From NCBI RefSeq assembly GCF_030012985.1, contig NZ_CP120233.1, positions 4,087,001 to 4,151,000 of the forward strand: DNA of 64,000 bases, in the 5' to 3' direction. Positions within the stretch are counted from its first letter, which is position 1. Every line of letters starts with the position of its first letter. This stretch comes from Microbulbifer sp. VAAF005. GTDB lineage: Bacteria > Pseudomonadota > Gammaproteobacteria > Pseudomonadales > Cellvibrionaceae. The notes beneath the pieces are model-generated. The model was given only the letters and a program-made list of their open reading frames with translations, was not told the origin of the DNA and made no database searches. The translations under genes were made by a program, and so were the position numbers. Below, in pieces: positions 27,430-36,418 of this stretch.

Positions 27430-29031
27430 GTGAATTTGGTTGAAGATTCCTGGCTGCCAATTATCCGGCGATGCGGTAAGCAGGAAAGAATTGCTCCTTG
27501 GCAAATTGTCGAGGTGGATAATCCTGTCGTAGATATTTGCACGGTACGACCGGATTTTCGCGGGGCGCTGTTCCAGTTTTTAATTGGCCTGTTGCAAACA
27601 GCTTTTGCACCTGAAAGTGTCGATGATTGGGGAGTCTACTGGAAAAAGGCGCCTACTGAGGAAACACTGAAATCACGGCTGCAAAACTACGCTCCCAATT
27701 TTGAATTGTTTCAAGAGTCCGGGCCTGCATTTATGCAGGACTTGGAATTGAGTGTGGGGGAATCAAAGTCGATTGCTGCCCTACTGATTGAGGCGCCGGG
27801 CAGTAAAACCTGTAGAGATAATCAGGATCTATTTATTAAGGGTGGTAGGGTGCTGGGTGTATGTCCCAGCTGTGCCGCTAGTGCCTTGTTTACCTTGCAA
27901 ATTAACGCCCCCTCCGGAGGAGTGGGGCATAGAACCAGTTTGCGTGGTGGTGGCCCTTTGACCACATTGATAATTCCAGAGGCAGAAGATGCCAACCTTT
28001 GGCAGAAATTGTGGCTCAATATCTTGCCACAAAAGGAGTTTGGGGCGAGGTCTGAAAGCTCTGATAGTTGTATCTTCCCCTGGCTCGCTCCCTCCCGCCT
28101 CTCTGACAAACAAGGTTCCTCTACGTCTCCCAATGATACCCATCCGCTGCAAATGTACTGGGGTATGCCGCGCAGGATACGTTTCCAAATCCCGAGAGAA
28201 GGCAAGGATTACTGCGACCTTTGTGGAGAGCAGACGAATCAGTTAATTCGGGAATATACCACTAAGAATTATGGCATTAATTACGAGGGTCCCTGGATTC
28301 ATCCCCTAACGCCGTATCGATGTGACCCCAAGAAAAAAGCCCCACCCTTGAGTTTGAAAGGTCAACAGAGTGGTCTCGGTTATCGACACTGGTTGGGGCT
28401 TATGTGGAATGACCATTCAAATGGCGATGAAGCGAGCCGGGCGGTGCGCTTGTTCCATGAGGAATATGCGGAAATTCTCGAAGAACTGGATTCGAATGTC
28501 GATGTGCGTCTATGGGGATTTGGCTATGACATGGACAATATGAAAGCGCGTTGCTGGTATGAACAGGAAATGCCAGTACTGCCTATTTCCCCCGAGTACC
28601 GGTCGCTATTTATGCAGCTGGCAGGGCAGCTTTTAACGGCTGCAAAAGATACTTTGAAAGAGCTGCGTTTTAGGGTCAAGGCTGCCTGGTTTAATAACCC
28701 TAATGAGGCTAAAGGGGATTTTTCATTTGTCGATCAGGCGTTTTGGCAGGCGACGGAAAGCCAGTTTTATCACTCGCTCAAGCAATTATCCCTCGAATCC
28801 AAGAAATCCCAATTTACACCTGCACCGGTGGCTATTGCCTGGGCACACATATTGAAAAAAACGGCCTTGGCGCAGTTTGACCATTGGTCAATGGAGGGCT
28901 CTGCGGAAGACTTGAAATTGCAGCGAGTGACCCGGGCGCGACGTTTTTTAAGAAATAAGCTCGCTAGTCTGGCAAGTTTAAATGCTCTGGATAATACAGC
29001 CAAAGTTGAGCAACAACAGGAGGAATTGTGA
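27430..29031 (+). CDS. cas8e: Type I-E Cascade large subunit Cas8e (Cse1/CasA)
   Basis: Large subunit of the type I-E effector complex, which recognises the PAM and normally recruits Cas3. 533 residues from a GTG at 27430, six bases after GGGAGG (the GTG one codon earlier is too close). N-terminal NLVEDSWLPIIRR, then DIKT-type PDFRGALFQFLIGLLQT, a zinc-like CPSCAASALFTLQINAPSGG motif, RTSLRGGGPLTTLI, a CDLCGEQ motif and a C-terminal four-helix bundle (AKDTLKELRFRVKAAWF). These are the usual features of Cse1. It overlaps the start of cse2 by one base (TGATG). It looks intact, although the nuclease it should recruit is absent. Confidence 0.95.
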   Translation: MNLVEDSWLPIIRRCGKQERIAPWQIVEVDNPVVDICTVRPDFRGALFQFLIGLLQTAFAPESVDDWGVYWKKAPTEETLKSRLQNYAPNFELFQESGPAFMQDLELSVGESKSIAALLIEAPGSKTCRDNQDLFIKGGRVLGVCPSCAASALFTLQINAPSGGVGHRTSLRGGGPLTTLIIPEAEDANLWQKLWLNILPQKEFGARSESSDSCIFPWLAPSRLSDKQGSSTSPNDTHPLQMYWGMPRRIRFQIPREGKDYCDLCGEQTNQLIREYTTKNYGINYEGPWIHPLTPYRCDPKKKAPPLSLKGQQSGLGYRHWLGLMWNDHSNGDEASRAVRLFHEEYAEILEELDSNVDVRLWGFGYDMDNMKARCWYEQEMPVLPISPEYRSLFMQLAGQLLTAAKDTLKELRFRVKAAWFNNPNEAKGDFSFVDQAFWQATESQFYHSLKQLSLESKKSQFTPAPVAIAWAHILKKTALAQFDHWSMEGSAEDLKLQRVTRARRFLRNKLASLASLNALDNTAKVEQQQEEL

Positions 29032-29608
29032 TGGCCGGATATCAATATCTTAGCGATACAGATGTGAGCCGACTGCGCGAGTGGCACCGCTGGCTCAATG
29101 ACAAAGCTGGCAGGGCCGATCGAGCGCGTTTGCGCCGTGCGGTGGAGCCTATGGATGTAATGCCTACTCCCGCCTTTATCCGTTTTTTAAAGGATATGCC
29201 AGAGCGCTGGCAGAAAGATGAGCAAATTCGTATCGAAGATGCGGCTCTGGTAGCCACAGTAATTGCACACGTAAAAGCTGATAACACGAGCAAAACAATT
29301 GATATTGATAGCAGCGAGGCTATGGATGTCAGCTTTGCCCGATCCCTGGCTATGCCCCGGGAGAGGGGCGGGCGCCCCCTTTAAGTGAGCTGCGCTTTTT
29401 TCAGTTACAAAAAAGTCGCGATACGGCCGAGTTTTATCGCCGCATAGTACGGGCCCTGGCCCTGCTGGATGGCAGGGCCAATATAGCTTCTCTTGCCAAT
29501 GATTTGCTGCACTGGCAAAGAGAGATGCGCACGATTCCAGCACGGCATCCACAGGAACGCCTGGCTGTGCGTTGGGCAACTGATTACTACGCCGTATTAC
29601 CAGACTGA
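29031..29608 (+). CDS. cse2: Type I-E Cascade small subunit Cse2 (CasB), apparent frameshift
   Basis: Small subunit that lines the Cascade belly and stabilises the R-loop. It starts in the overlapping ATG after cas8e, with CAGGAGG upstream. The first 117 residues (GYQYLSDTDVSRLREWHRWL and on) stop early after MPRERGGRPL. The normal C-terminal part, ELRFFQLQKSRDTAEFYRRI through LHWQREMRTI and WATDYYAVLPD, continues in the -1 frame to 29608. The break is at a run of five C (29375-29379); six C would give one protein of 192 residues. Both halves are well conserved, so I favour a sequence error or a recent indel over long-standing decay. Confidence 0.85.
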
Positions 29609-29791
29609 GAAGTATTTAGAGAATTACAAATTAAAGGGGTCTTAGGGGCCTAAAGAATTTTTAAATGCTATTCCCATAACAACACTAAGCACAGAGCAAA
29701 GCCAGACCGATTGACAGTGACTGTTGATCAGATACCTGAGAAATGAATCGAAGTAATGTGATGGCCTGACGGTCGCAACAAGGAGAGATTT

Positions 29792-30868
29792 ATGAGCCGC
29801 TTTATTCAATTGCATGTATTGACCGCCTATCCCCCTGCGAACCTGAACCGGGATGACTTGGGGCGGCCAAAAACAGCGAAGATGGGAGGTTGTGATCGCC
29901 TGCGAATCTCTTCCCAGAGCCTTAAGCGTCACTGGCGAACGTCAGAGTTGTTCCAGCAGGTATTGGCTACGGAGCAGGGGGATAGCCTAATTGGCACCAG
30001 AACCAAGCGTCAAGGGGTACTGGCCTATGAGACTTTATTGGATCTGGGTGTCTCTGAAAAAAAGGCCAAATTGTGGGCACAGAAAATTGCCGAGCAATTC
30101 GGTAAGTTAAAAAAGCCGGAAAAAGATAACCCTCTGGCCGATTTGGAAATCGAGCAGTTGGTTCACCTCAGTAGTGCTGAGCAAAACGGGATCAGTGCAC
30201 TACTGAAAACCTTGGCAGAAGAGGGGAGGGAGCCGGAGAAGACAGAGTTGGATTTATTGCGTAAGGAAAACATGGCGGTGGATATCGCCTTGTTTGGCCG
30301 TATGCTCGCTTCCAAGCCCACCTATAACGTTGAAGCTGCGTGCCAGGTGGCCCATGCACTCTCGGCTCACTCTGTAGTGATTGAAGATGATTACTTTACT
30401 GCGGTAGACGATTTGAATGATCGCAGCGAGGATGCCGGTGCTGCTCACTTGGGTGAGGCGGGTTTTGCTGCGGGATTATTTTATTCCTATATCTGCATTA
30501 ACAAAGAGCTGCTAATTGAAAACCTGGGCGGGGATAAACCCCTGGCCGATCGAGCCGTAGCTGCGCTGACTGAGACAATCCTTAAAGTTTCTCCCAGCGG
30601 TAAACAAAACAGCTATGCCAGCCGTGCCTATGCATCTTATGTCGTGGCCGAAGCCGGTGACCAGCAACCGCGCTCTCTCTCTGCGGCCTACCTGAAGCCG
30701 GTTGATCGCTATAGCGAGGATTACGCCCATGACGCTATTGATGCACTGCAAAAGCAATTGCAGAGTTTCGATAAGGTGTACGGGGATTGTGCCGATAGCC
30801 GCTATGTTCTCAATGCCGTAACTGGCGAAGGTAATATCGAGGAACTTTTGGCCTTTGTCAGCGAATAG
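29792..30868 (+). CDS. cas7e: Type I-E Cascade backbone Cas7e (Cse4/CasC)
   Basis: Backbone subunit that polymerises along the crRNA spacer. 358 residues with the family start SRFIQLHVLTAYPPANLNRDDLGRPKTAKMGGCDRLRIS (residues ~2-40), the KRHWR segment, an AVDIALFGRMLA block (thumb region) and a C-terminal ending VYGDCADSRYVLN. ATG with AAGGAGA seven bases upstream. A gap of 183 bases separates it from cse2, longer than usual in this operon, and could hold an internal promoter. The protein is intact and of normal length. Confidence 0.96.
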   Translation: MSRFIQLHVLTAYPPANLNRDDLGRPKTAKMGGCDRLRISSQSLKRHWRTSELFQQVLATEQGDSLIGTRTKRQGVLAYETLLDLGVSEKKAKLWAQKIAEQFGKLKKPEKDNPLADLEIEQLVHLSSAEQNGISALLKTLAEEGREPEKTELDLLRKENMAVDIALFGRMLASKPTYNVEAACQVAHALSAHSVVIEDDYFTAVDDLNDRSEDAGAAHLGEAGFAAGLFYSYICINKELLIENLGGDKPLADRAVAALTETILKVSPSGKQNSYASRAYASYVVAEAGDQQPRSLSAAYLKPVDRYSEDYAHDAIDALQKQLQSFDKVYGDCADSRYVLNAVTGEGNIEELLAFVSE

Positions 30869-30876
30869 GTGGCGCT

Positions 30877-31634
30877 ATGGAATACCTAGTATTTCGTCTT
30901 TACGGTGCCATGGCTTCCTGGGGGAAGTGGCTGTGGGGGAATCCCGCCACAGCGCACACTACCCGAGTAAATCCGCTATCGCGGGACTATTTGGTGCGGC
31001 ACTGGGGATACCTCGGGAGCGAGAGGACTTACACCAGAGCCTGGCCCGGCAATATCGCCAGGCGGTAAAGGTGCTGAATGTAGGTACTTTGCTAAAGGAT
31101 TTCCACACGGTGCAGGTCCCAGATTCCACTGGCAAGCGCCGCTACCATACGCGCCGGGATGAGCTAGTTGTAGGGAAAGCGCGTCTGGGAACCCTGTTAT
31201 CCCGCAGGGAGTATCTGGTGGATGCGCAGGCGATAGTGGCCCTAAGATCCTGTGAAGAGGCTAACTGGTCTCTGGCGGAGCTGTGTGAAGCCCTGGCCCG
31301 GCCAAAGTATCACCTCTATCTGGGGCGAAAAGCATTTCCCCTTTCAGCCCCCACTGCCGCACGGGTGATCGGTGCGGACAATTTCCGCAGCGCCCTGGAT
31401 CATTATGAATCCCCGGAGTTGCTGGATTACCAACCGGAATGGGCCCGGCAGGAGCGCTGGTTGCCTACAGAAGAGAGTTGTCGTTACTACTGGGAGGGTA
31501 GCTTGGATGATTTCTCTGCGGAAGATGGAGTGTTTTCAGCAGGATCTGTACAGCGGCTTAGCCGTCTCGATCAGCCCCTATCTCGCAAGCGCTGGCAGTT
31601 CCAGCCGCGTATTGAAAATCTCTGGCAGTCATAA
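30877..31634 (+). CDS. cas5e: Type I-E Cascade subunit Cas5e (CasD), apparent frameshift
   Basis: Subunit that caps the 5' handle of the crRNA. The proper N-terminus MEYLVFRLYGAMASWG starts eight bases after cas7e. The frame is lost at a run of five G (30920-30924); with six G it continues GEVAVGESRHSAHYPSKSAI, exactly the expected Cas5e sequence, to a 252-residue protein. The remainder (AGLFGAALGIPRERED, then the TRRDELVVGKARLGTLLSRREYLVDAQ region around residues 85-115) is intact. The break is a single-base homopolymer deletion like the one in cse2. If real, Cascade assembly would fail; if a sequence error, the complex is complete. Confidence 0.87.
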
Positions 31635-31644
31635 GGGAGCGGTT

Positions 31645-32415
31645 ATGTATTTATCCAGAGTTCAACTATCTCCCTCGCTGGCGGTGCAGAAGCAGCTGGC
31701 ACGGTTGCTCAGCGAAAACAGCTACGGTATCCATCAAATCTTGTGGGATCTTTTTGATGGTGATGAGCGTTTTTTATTTCGTGAGGAATCCTCGCGGGAA
31801 CAGCTGCTTAGCAAACGCAATCTACCGGTGTATTACCTGCTGTCTAAAGTCCGGCCTGCGCAGGACAATCCGATATTTTTGGTAGAGACTAAAATCTTCG
31901 AGCCCCGCTTAAACCCTGGCGATCGGCTGGCCTTCCGCCTGCGGGCGAACCCTACAGTTGCTCGTAAAACTGAAGGGCAAAAGCGCGGCAAGCGGCACGA
32001 TGTGCTGATGGATGCTCAATACCATTGGTTGCGGGAGCAGTGCGAATTGCATGGTTTACCTGTTGAAGGTGGCAAAGGGCAGCTGAAGCAGAGCTTGGTG
32101 CAGGAAAAGCCGGAGCAGTTTGACCAGGGGCAGATTGAAACCCGGTTACAGGATGTCAGCCAGACTGCCGCCCGCAGCTGGTTAATTCACCGGGGAACGC
32201 GCCTCGGATTTGATATTTACCCACCAAAGCTTCACTGCAATGGGTATCGTTGGAATTTGTTACATAAAAAGCAGCGCGGTGCTGGATTCAGTTCTGTGGA
32301 TTACCGGGGAGAGCTTTTGGTTATTGAACCCGAATTATTTATAAAAAATATTTTTGCGGGTATGGGGCCGGCCAAAGCATTTGGTTGTGGATTGATGTTA
32401 ATCCGCCGAATCTGA
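31645..32415 (+). CDS. cas6e: Type I-E crRNA endoribonuclease Cas6e (Cse3/CasE)
   Basis: Cleaves the CRISPR transcript at the 3' side of each repeat hairpin and stays bound to the crRNA. 256 residues from an ATG at 31645 with AAGGGAG eight bases upstream; a longer open frame begins inside cas5e and is rejected. N-terminal MYLSRVQLSPSLAVQ is typical, and the active-site His is in NSYGIHQILWDLF, with a Tyr nearby. The C-terminal glycine-rich loop is MGPAKAFGCGLMLIRRI. The repeat hairpins downstream, which vary in sequence but keep pairing, are its expected substrates. Intact. Confidence 0.95.
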   Translation: MYLSRVQLSPSLAVQKQLARLLSENSYGIHQILWDLFDGDERFLFREESSREQLLSKRNLPVYYLLSKVRPAQDNPIFLVETKIFEPRLNPGDRLAFRLRANPTVARKTEGQKRGKRHDVLMDAQYHWLREQCELHGLPVEGGKGQLKQSLVQEKPEQFDQGQIETRLQDVSQTAARSWLIHRGTRLGFDIYPPKLHCNGYRWNLLHKKQRGAGFSSVDYRGELLVIEPELFIKNIFAGMGPAKAFGCGLMLIRRI

Positions 32416-32531
32416 TTGGGATAAATAGAGTTGTTATACAACTGGAAGTGTTTGAGAGTGAGGGCTGGGATTCAAAAGTATCGGCAACGATACTGAGACT
32501 TTAGCGGATAGCAAATAGGCAGATTTAGAGA
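32416..32531 (+). promoter_or_regulatory. CRISPR leader-like region with a perfect hairpin
   Basis: 116 bases between cas6e and the first repeat, moderately AT-rich. At 32477-32494 an AGTATCG-GCAA-CGATACT hairpin sits about 57 bases before the first repeat's hairpin, close to one array period. It could be a strongly diverged extra repeat or a regulatory hairpin. Confidence 0.5.
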
Positions 32532-33111
32532 GTTCCCCGCATCAGCGGAGATAAATCGACCGGTGAGATGATGGTCAAACCAGCTTCATACTGTTCCCCG
32601 TATATACGGGGCTAAACCGGAGGGTATCCTGTTATACACTCCTTTCTGAATAGGTTCTCCGCATAAGCGGAGTTGCACCGGTAATTGCGCAATAAGGCGA
32701 TCTTAACTGAGGCTGTTCCCCGCCCAGGCGGGGTTAAACCGTGGAAAATCGTCAAAGCTGCACGGTAATGATTCGGGCTATTCCCCGCTGCTGCGGGGGT
32801 AAACCGAGTGTGGGGTTGGGTTGTGCCGACACCTGAGATTGTTCCCCCGCTGGGCGGGGCTGGACCGTAGCCGATAGCGCACGGACATTAGTTCTGAAAA
32901 TGTTTCCCCGAAAGCTCGGGGATGCAATGGGGGTGTGCTATGATCGCGCTCCTTTTGCGCGACTGTTCCCTGTTTGTACAGGGGTAAACCGGATAAGGCA
33001 TAGCCTTAGTGCTCTGCGCAAGGTGTTCCCTGAATGCTCGGGGATAAACCGACGATGGAGAAGTTGTCGGAGTGCATCCTAGTTGTTCCCCGCTCTCGCG
33101 GGGCTGCACAA
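32532..33111 (+). CRISPR. Type I-E CRISPR array with ten diverged repeats
   Basis: Ten repeats of ~27-28 bases begin at 32532, 32593, 32654, 32715, 32780, 32841, 32902, 32965, 33025 and 33085, with a period of 60-65 and nine spacers of about 33-38 bases. The consensus is close to GTTCCCCG...CGGGGATAAACCG, the type I-E pattern. Almost every repeat differs from its neighbours in the stem, loop or 3' end, yet nine of ten keep a complete stem of at least five or six pairs (one with a G-U pair); only the first has a mismatch. The array directly follows cas6e in the same orientation. No adaptation genes are present, so it is probably no longer updated. Confidence 0.9.
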
Positions 33112-33198
33112 CGACTTTTCCCTTCTTCTTTTTCCTGTAGATTTCGCAATCGAAAGCCCCGCAGTGTATTACCGGGGGCCTCTGAATTTTGGCTGGAA

Positions 33199-34557
33199 TT
33201 ATTGGAAGATTACGCCGGTATTACTCTCGCCGCCGATCTGGAAGTTAAAAGCGCGCCCATTAGAACCTGTCTGAGTAATTTCCTTGGTGTGATTGTTACC
33301 AATTTGCAGGCTAAAGGCTGAGTTGGAATCGCCACTCTGGGTGATGGTGATGTTATTACTATCGCCAAGTTGTCGGGAGCTTATTGAAAGAGACTCACCA
33401 GCCTGTTCGAACGTTGCCCGGTTATCGAAACCCAATTGACGGGTGAATATATCTACCTCTGTTCCAGCCTGCTCGATATTGGCAACATTCTGCAACCCGG
33501 TTTGTTCATTGGTCGCGCTGATCAGTAAGCCGCCTTGATTAATAACAACCACATTATCAATCAGGAACTGTTCGCTGTTCATGGAGTTGAATTCGGCACC
33601 CAGCTGGGAACCCGTAATCTGGTTGGTGGTACCGGTCTGGCGTATATCGATACTGCTACTCAATGCGGATTGTTCTAAAGCCGCGTTGTTGCCCCCACCA
33701 TTTTGGCGCAACTCAAGGGTATTAAAGGCACCGGTTTGGGTGATCGAGGTGATATTGGCATCGCCGAGCCTTTGGATAATCAGAAGGTCATTGAACAGAC
33801 TGTCTACTTGGGTTGCAAACGCGAAGTGGCGATTGTTTGTTTGCCGTAAAGTCATACTGCTGCTGACACTGGCAAATTGTGCGAGCCCGCCATAGATATC
33901 GCTGCCATCCTGCAGTATGTCCAAGGTGCCATCGATTGTGGCAACCAGGCTGGCGGTGGCGAAGTCGTCCCGATCAAACTGAAAGATTAAAACGGAACTG
34001 CCTATATTGCCTGCGGTTTCCTCTACCACGGCACTTTGCCTTTCGCCATCCTGGAATACAAAAATGCTGCCGTTAGCACTGGCTTCCTGGCGACCAATAA
34101 AAAAGTGACTGTCTCCATCCTGGATATTGGTAATGGTATTACCGCTGCCAAAGCGCTGCTCGATAGTGGAAGCGTTGGAGGTACCGAGTTGCAGAATAGA
34201 GACCTGGCTGTCGAGAGAGAGTTCCTGGGTTATCTCGGAAGTATTTTGCGAGCCGATTTGTGTATTGGTTGCGCTTAGAGAAGCACCACCGGATTGAGAT
34301 ATCGTGGTCTCGTTTTGACTGCCGATCTGGGAACTCTGAATACTACTGTTAATAACACCGCCACTTTGAGTGGCGGTAGCGGTATTAGTATCACCTATTT
34401 GGCGTTTGATAATAGTATTGCCGAAACCCGCTTCAGTTTGATCGGTACTCGCTGAGTTACCTGAACCGATTTGTTCCAAGTCAGTAGAGTTGGTGCCCAG
34501 CGCATTGCCGCTAAAGGCAACCAGTGCGAGTGTCGCAATACTGGCGCATAACTTCAT
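33199..34557 (-). CDS. Curlin-repeat secreted protein A
   Basis: 452 residues: a signal peptide (MKLCASIATLALVAFSGNAL) and then an uninterrupted series of ~22-residue curlin-type repeats with the spacing Q-x-G-x-x-N-x-x-x-x-x-Q, for example EQIGSGNSASTDQ and RQIGDTNTATATQ, ending IFQ. This is the CsgA/CsgB amyloid repeat pattern, so a secreted fibre-forming protein is inferred. CsgA has five repeats; this has around eighteen. A strong AAAGGAGTTA precedes the ATG, as in all family members here. It ends about 90 bases from the CRISPR array, convergent with it. No csg export genes are nearby. Confidence 0.88.
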   Translation of the reverse strand: MKLCASIATLALVAFSGNALGTNSTDLEQIGSGNSASTDQTEAGFGNTIIKRQIGDTNTATATQSGGVINSSIQSSQIGSQNETTISQSGGASLSATNTQIGSQNTSEITQELSLDSQVSILQLGTSNASTIEQRFGSGNTITNIQDGDSHFFIGRQEASANGSIFVFQDGERQSAVVEETAGNIGSSVLIFQFDRDDFATASLVATIDGTLDILQDGSDIYGGLAQFASVSSSMTLRQTNNRHFAFATQVDSLFNDLLIIQRLGDANITSITQTGAFNTLELRQNGGGNNAALEQSALSSSIDIRQTGTTNQITGSQLGAEFNSMNSEQFLIDNVVVINQGGLLISATNEQTGLQNVANIEQAGTEVDIFTRQLGFDNRATFEQAGESLSISSRQLGDSNNITITQSGDSNSAFSLQIGNNHTKEITQTGSNGRAFNFQIGGESNTGVIFQ

Positions 34558-34900
34558 GAGTAACTCCTTTACTACAAAACTTCCAAGGAGCCCATTCGGG
34601 GCTGCTAATGAATATCGTCCACTCGCGCTTCACAAGTGGACATCAAAAACTACGAGCCGAATACATCAGTATGGGATCTTAGCTACTTCTAGCCGTCTAT
34701 CTAAGCGCCAAATTATCCCTATGGGATAAACGGATGCCAGGTAGCTTTTACTTTCAGTAGCTATTTCCCGCCGAATAGAAAAATTATTGCTGGCATCGAA
34801 GGGGTAGGATATGAGAAATAAGTATTGAAAATGTAGGAAGAAAGCCCCAGGGATGTGACTGGGAAATGGCGGGGATAACCGCCTTTCATTCTCTCGGACA
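34558..34900. other. Upstream region of curlin gene A
   Basis: About 340 bases without a gene, between the curlin gene start and the end of the endonuclease V gene. It contains the 5' region with the family's AAGGAGT ribosome-binding site; no motif shared with the other curlin promoters was recognised. Confidence 0.4.
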
Positions 34901-35404
34901 TTATCGTGGGGACTTTCGACACTCGCGGTCCACGCGTTTTAATAAAGTGGGAATACGGTGGTCTCCATGCATCTTTTTCACCAAATTTTTGGCTTCCGGC
35001 AAAGGGAGACCGAGGCTGCTGATATACAGCGGTTTTATACTTTTTCCCCGCAGTAATTCAGCCTCAACAGGGGTGTCCTTAAACGGTTTCTTGGCGACAC
35101 CGATGATGGGAACTTCCTGCTGGAGAGCAGAGTAGAGATGGGCACCCAGACCCGGTTTTTGTTCCCCTCCGAGAAATACATAACCATCGATAACAATCAG
35201 TTCTGCTTCTATCTTGTGCTCCTCGATTAGGGTGAGGATACAGGGGAGTTCTCGCTTGTAGAAAGCACCGGACTCATAGGCCAAGGTACTCTCTATTTTA
35301 CTGAGATAGAGTTGCTCGGGCTCGGGAGCTGACCAATTCTCAAAGCCGACCCCGGCTACCATTGCTCCGGGGTCCCGGTAATCTACATCTACCGCCAAAA
35401 TCAT
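34901..35404 (-). CDS. Endonuclease V family protein
   Basis: About 167 residues. Endonuclease V nicks DNA (or RNA) next to deoxyinosine. Family landmarks are in order: AVDVDYRD (first catalytic Asp), the YESGAFYKRELPCILTLIEE block, LIVIDGYVFLGGEQKPGLGA (second Asp), VPIIGVAKKPFK and the C-terminal HRIPTLLKRVDRECR. It is shorter than E. coli Nfi (~220) but this compact form exists. I prefer the ATG at 35404, which has an AAGG about ten bases upstream, over the one seven codons earlier. It is followed at some distance by the curlin gene A; no functional link is suggested. Confidence 0.85.
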   Translation of the reverse strand: MILAVDVDYRDPGAMVAGVGFENWSAPEPEQLYLSKIESTLAYESGAFYKRELPCILTLIEEHKIEAELIVIDGYVFLGGEQKPGLGAHLYSALQQEVPIIGVAKKPFKDTPVEAELLRGKSIKPLYISSLGLPLPEAKNLVKKMHGDHRIPTLLKRVDRECRKSPR

Positions 35405-35447
35405 ATTGGGAGCCTTTTTTTCCATTGAGCCGAATGTTGTGATTGGT

Positions 35448-36182
35448 TCAGGATACTTCCAGTTTTGCCTGCTTTAACAGCTGCTTATGAGTCGCTTTGT
35501 AGTGCTTGCCCAGTGTTTTGGATTTATCAAGGATTTCATTGAACAAGACATTGGCCTTTTCCGCCTGGGATTGATCTTTTAAGAATAAGGCAAAGTAAAA
35601 AGTCGCTTCTGGTCCGCTGTAGTATTGGTACAACGTTTCATACTCGTGGTAGGCCTCTTTTACTTGCTTCAATGCCGCTAGTGTACGAGCGTAAAGTAAG
35701 TGAGCATCCTGATTTTTAAAATCGGGGTTTTTTTCGATTAATTGGTCCAGTGTTTCCTTGGTTAGTTCAAACAGATTGAGAGCAAACTGACAGCGTGCCA
35801 ACCCAAACATCAGCTCAGGGTCATCCTGATGAACCCCCTGGAGGCACTTTTCATAGAGAGTTTTTGCTTCATGATAAAGGCCACGCTTCACGCATTCATC
35901 GGCCATGCGCATAGAGTTTTCCACATTATTGGAGCGGGACAATTCTTGTGCAGCCTGGTTGATATCCCGATTGGGATTTAGAGTTTCCCGCACCGTCCTG
36001 CGCGCATTTTTGGCACTGCGTGATTGGTTTACTTCCGGCAGGATTTCCAGGACCAGGTAAGCAATAACTCCGGCCATGGGCAGCATCACCAGAACCCAAA
36101 TCCAAGTGGTGTTGCGCCCGGTTTTGAGCACGTGAATTACAAAAGCTGCCTGAATAAGGATGGATAGAATAAGAAACGGCAT
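35448..36182 (-). CDS. TPR protein with PLDc_N-like membrane anchor
   Basis: 244 residues. The N-terminal two helices (residues ~2-20 and ~28-48, with TTWIWVLVMLPMAGVIAYLV) resemble the PLDc_N domain found at the start of cardiolipin synthases, here without any phospholipase domain. The rest is a TPR solenoid (VKRGLYHEAKTLYEKCLQGV, DDPELMFGLARCQFALNLFE, DAHLLYARTLAALKQVKEAY and on). It is likely a membrane-bound scaffold or adaptor. It lies 44 bases upstream of the endonuclease V gene on the same strand and may be co-transcribed. Confidence 0.8.
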   Translation of the reverse strand: MPFLILSILIQAAFVIHVLKTGRNTTWIWVLVMLPMAGVIAYLVLEILPEVNQSRSAKNARRTVRETLNPNRDINQAAQELSRSNNVENSMRMADECVKRGLYHEAKTLYEKCLQGVHQDDPELMFGLARCQFALNLFELTKETLDQLIEKNPDFKNQDAHLLYARTLAALKQVKEAYHEYETLYQYYSGPEATFYFALFLKDQSQAEKANVLFNEILDKSKTLGKHYKATHKQLLKQAKLEVS

Positions 36183-36418
36183 AGGGATTACTCTTCTTAT
36201 TTTCGCTACTAACTTTTCGTGGGCAAGGTTAACCGAGTTCGCTTAGAACACAAGGACTGTGGATCATGGAGTTGTGCACTATGGTACCACTCTGTATTGA
36301 GTGTACAGTTGTCGCAATATACTACTGGGCCATTGGAATAAGCCGTCTAAGATTTCTGGGGATAAAAATGACCAGTGCCCTAGACACTTGGAGCTATGGC
36401 GCATAGGGAGGTGGACCC

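Noticed and set aside
27057..27460. Minus-strand ORFs upstream of cas8e, considered as possible remains of cas3
   Set aside because: No helicase or HD motif, no start signals, and composition unlike a protein.
27430..33111. CRISPR-associated transposon
   Set aside because: Cas3 and adaptation genes are missing as in such systems, but no tniQ or Tn7-like transposase genes and no transposon ends were seen around the operon.
33052..33390. Ten-base match (AAGTTGTCGG) between the last CRISPR spacer and curlin gene A, considered as self-targeting regulation
   Set aside because: A match this short is expected by chance within tens of kilobases, and it does not include a clear full seed with PAM. 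A real spacer search is needed.
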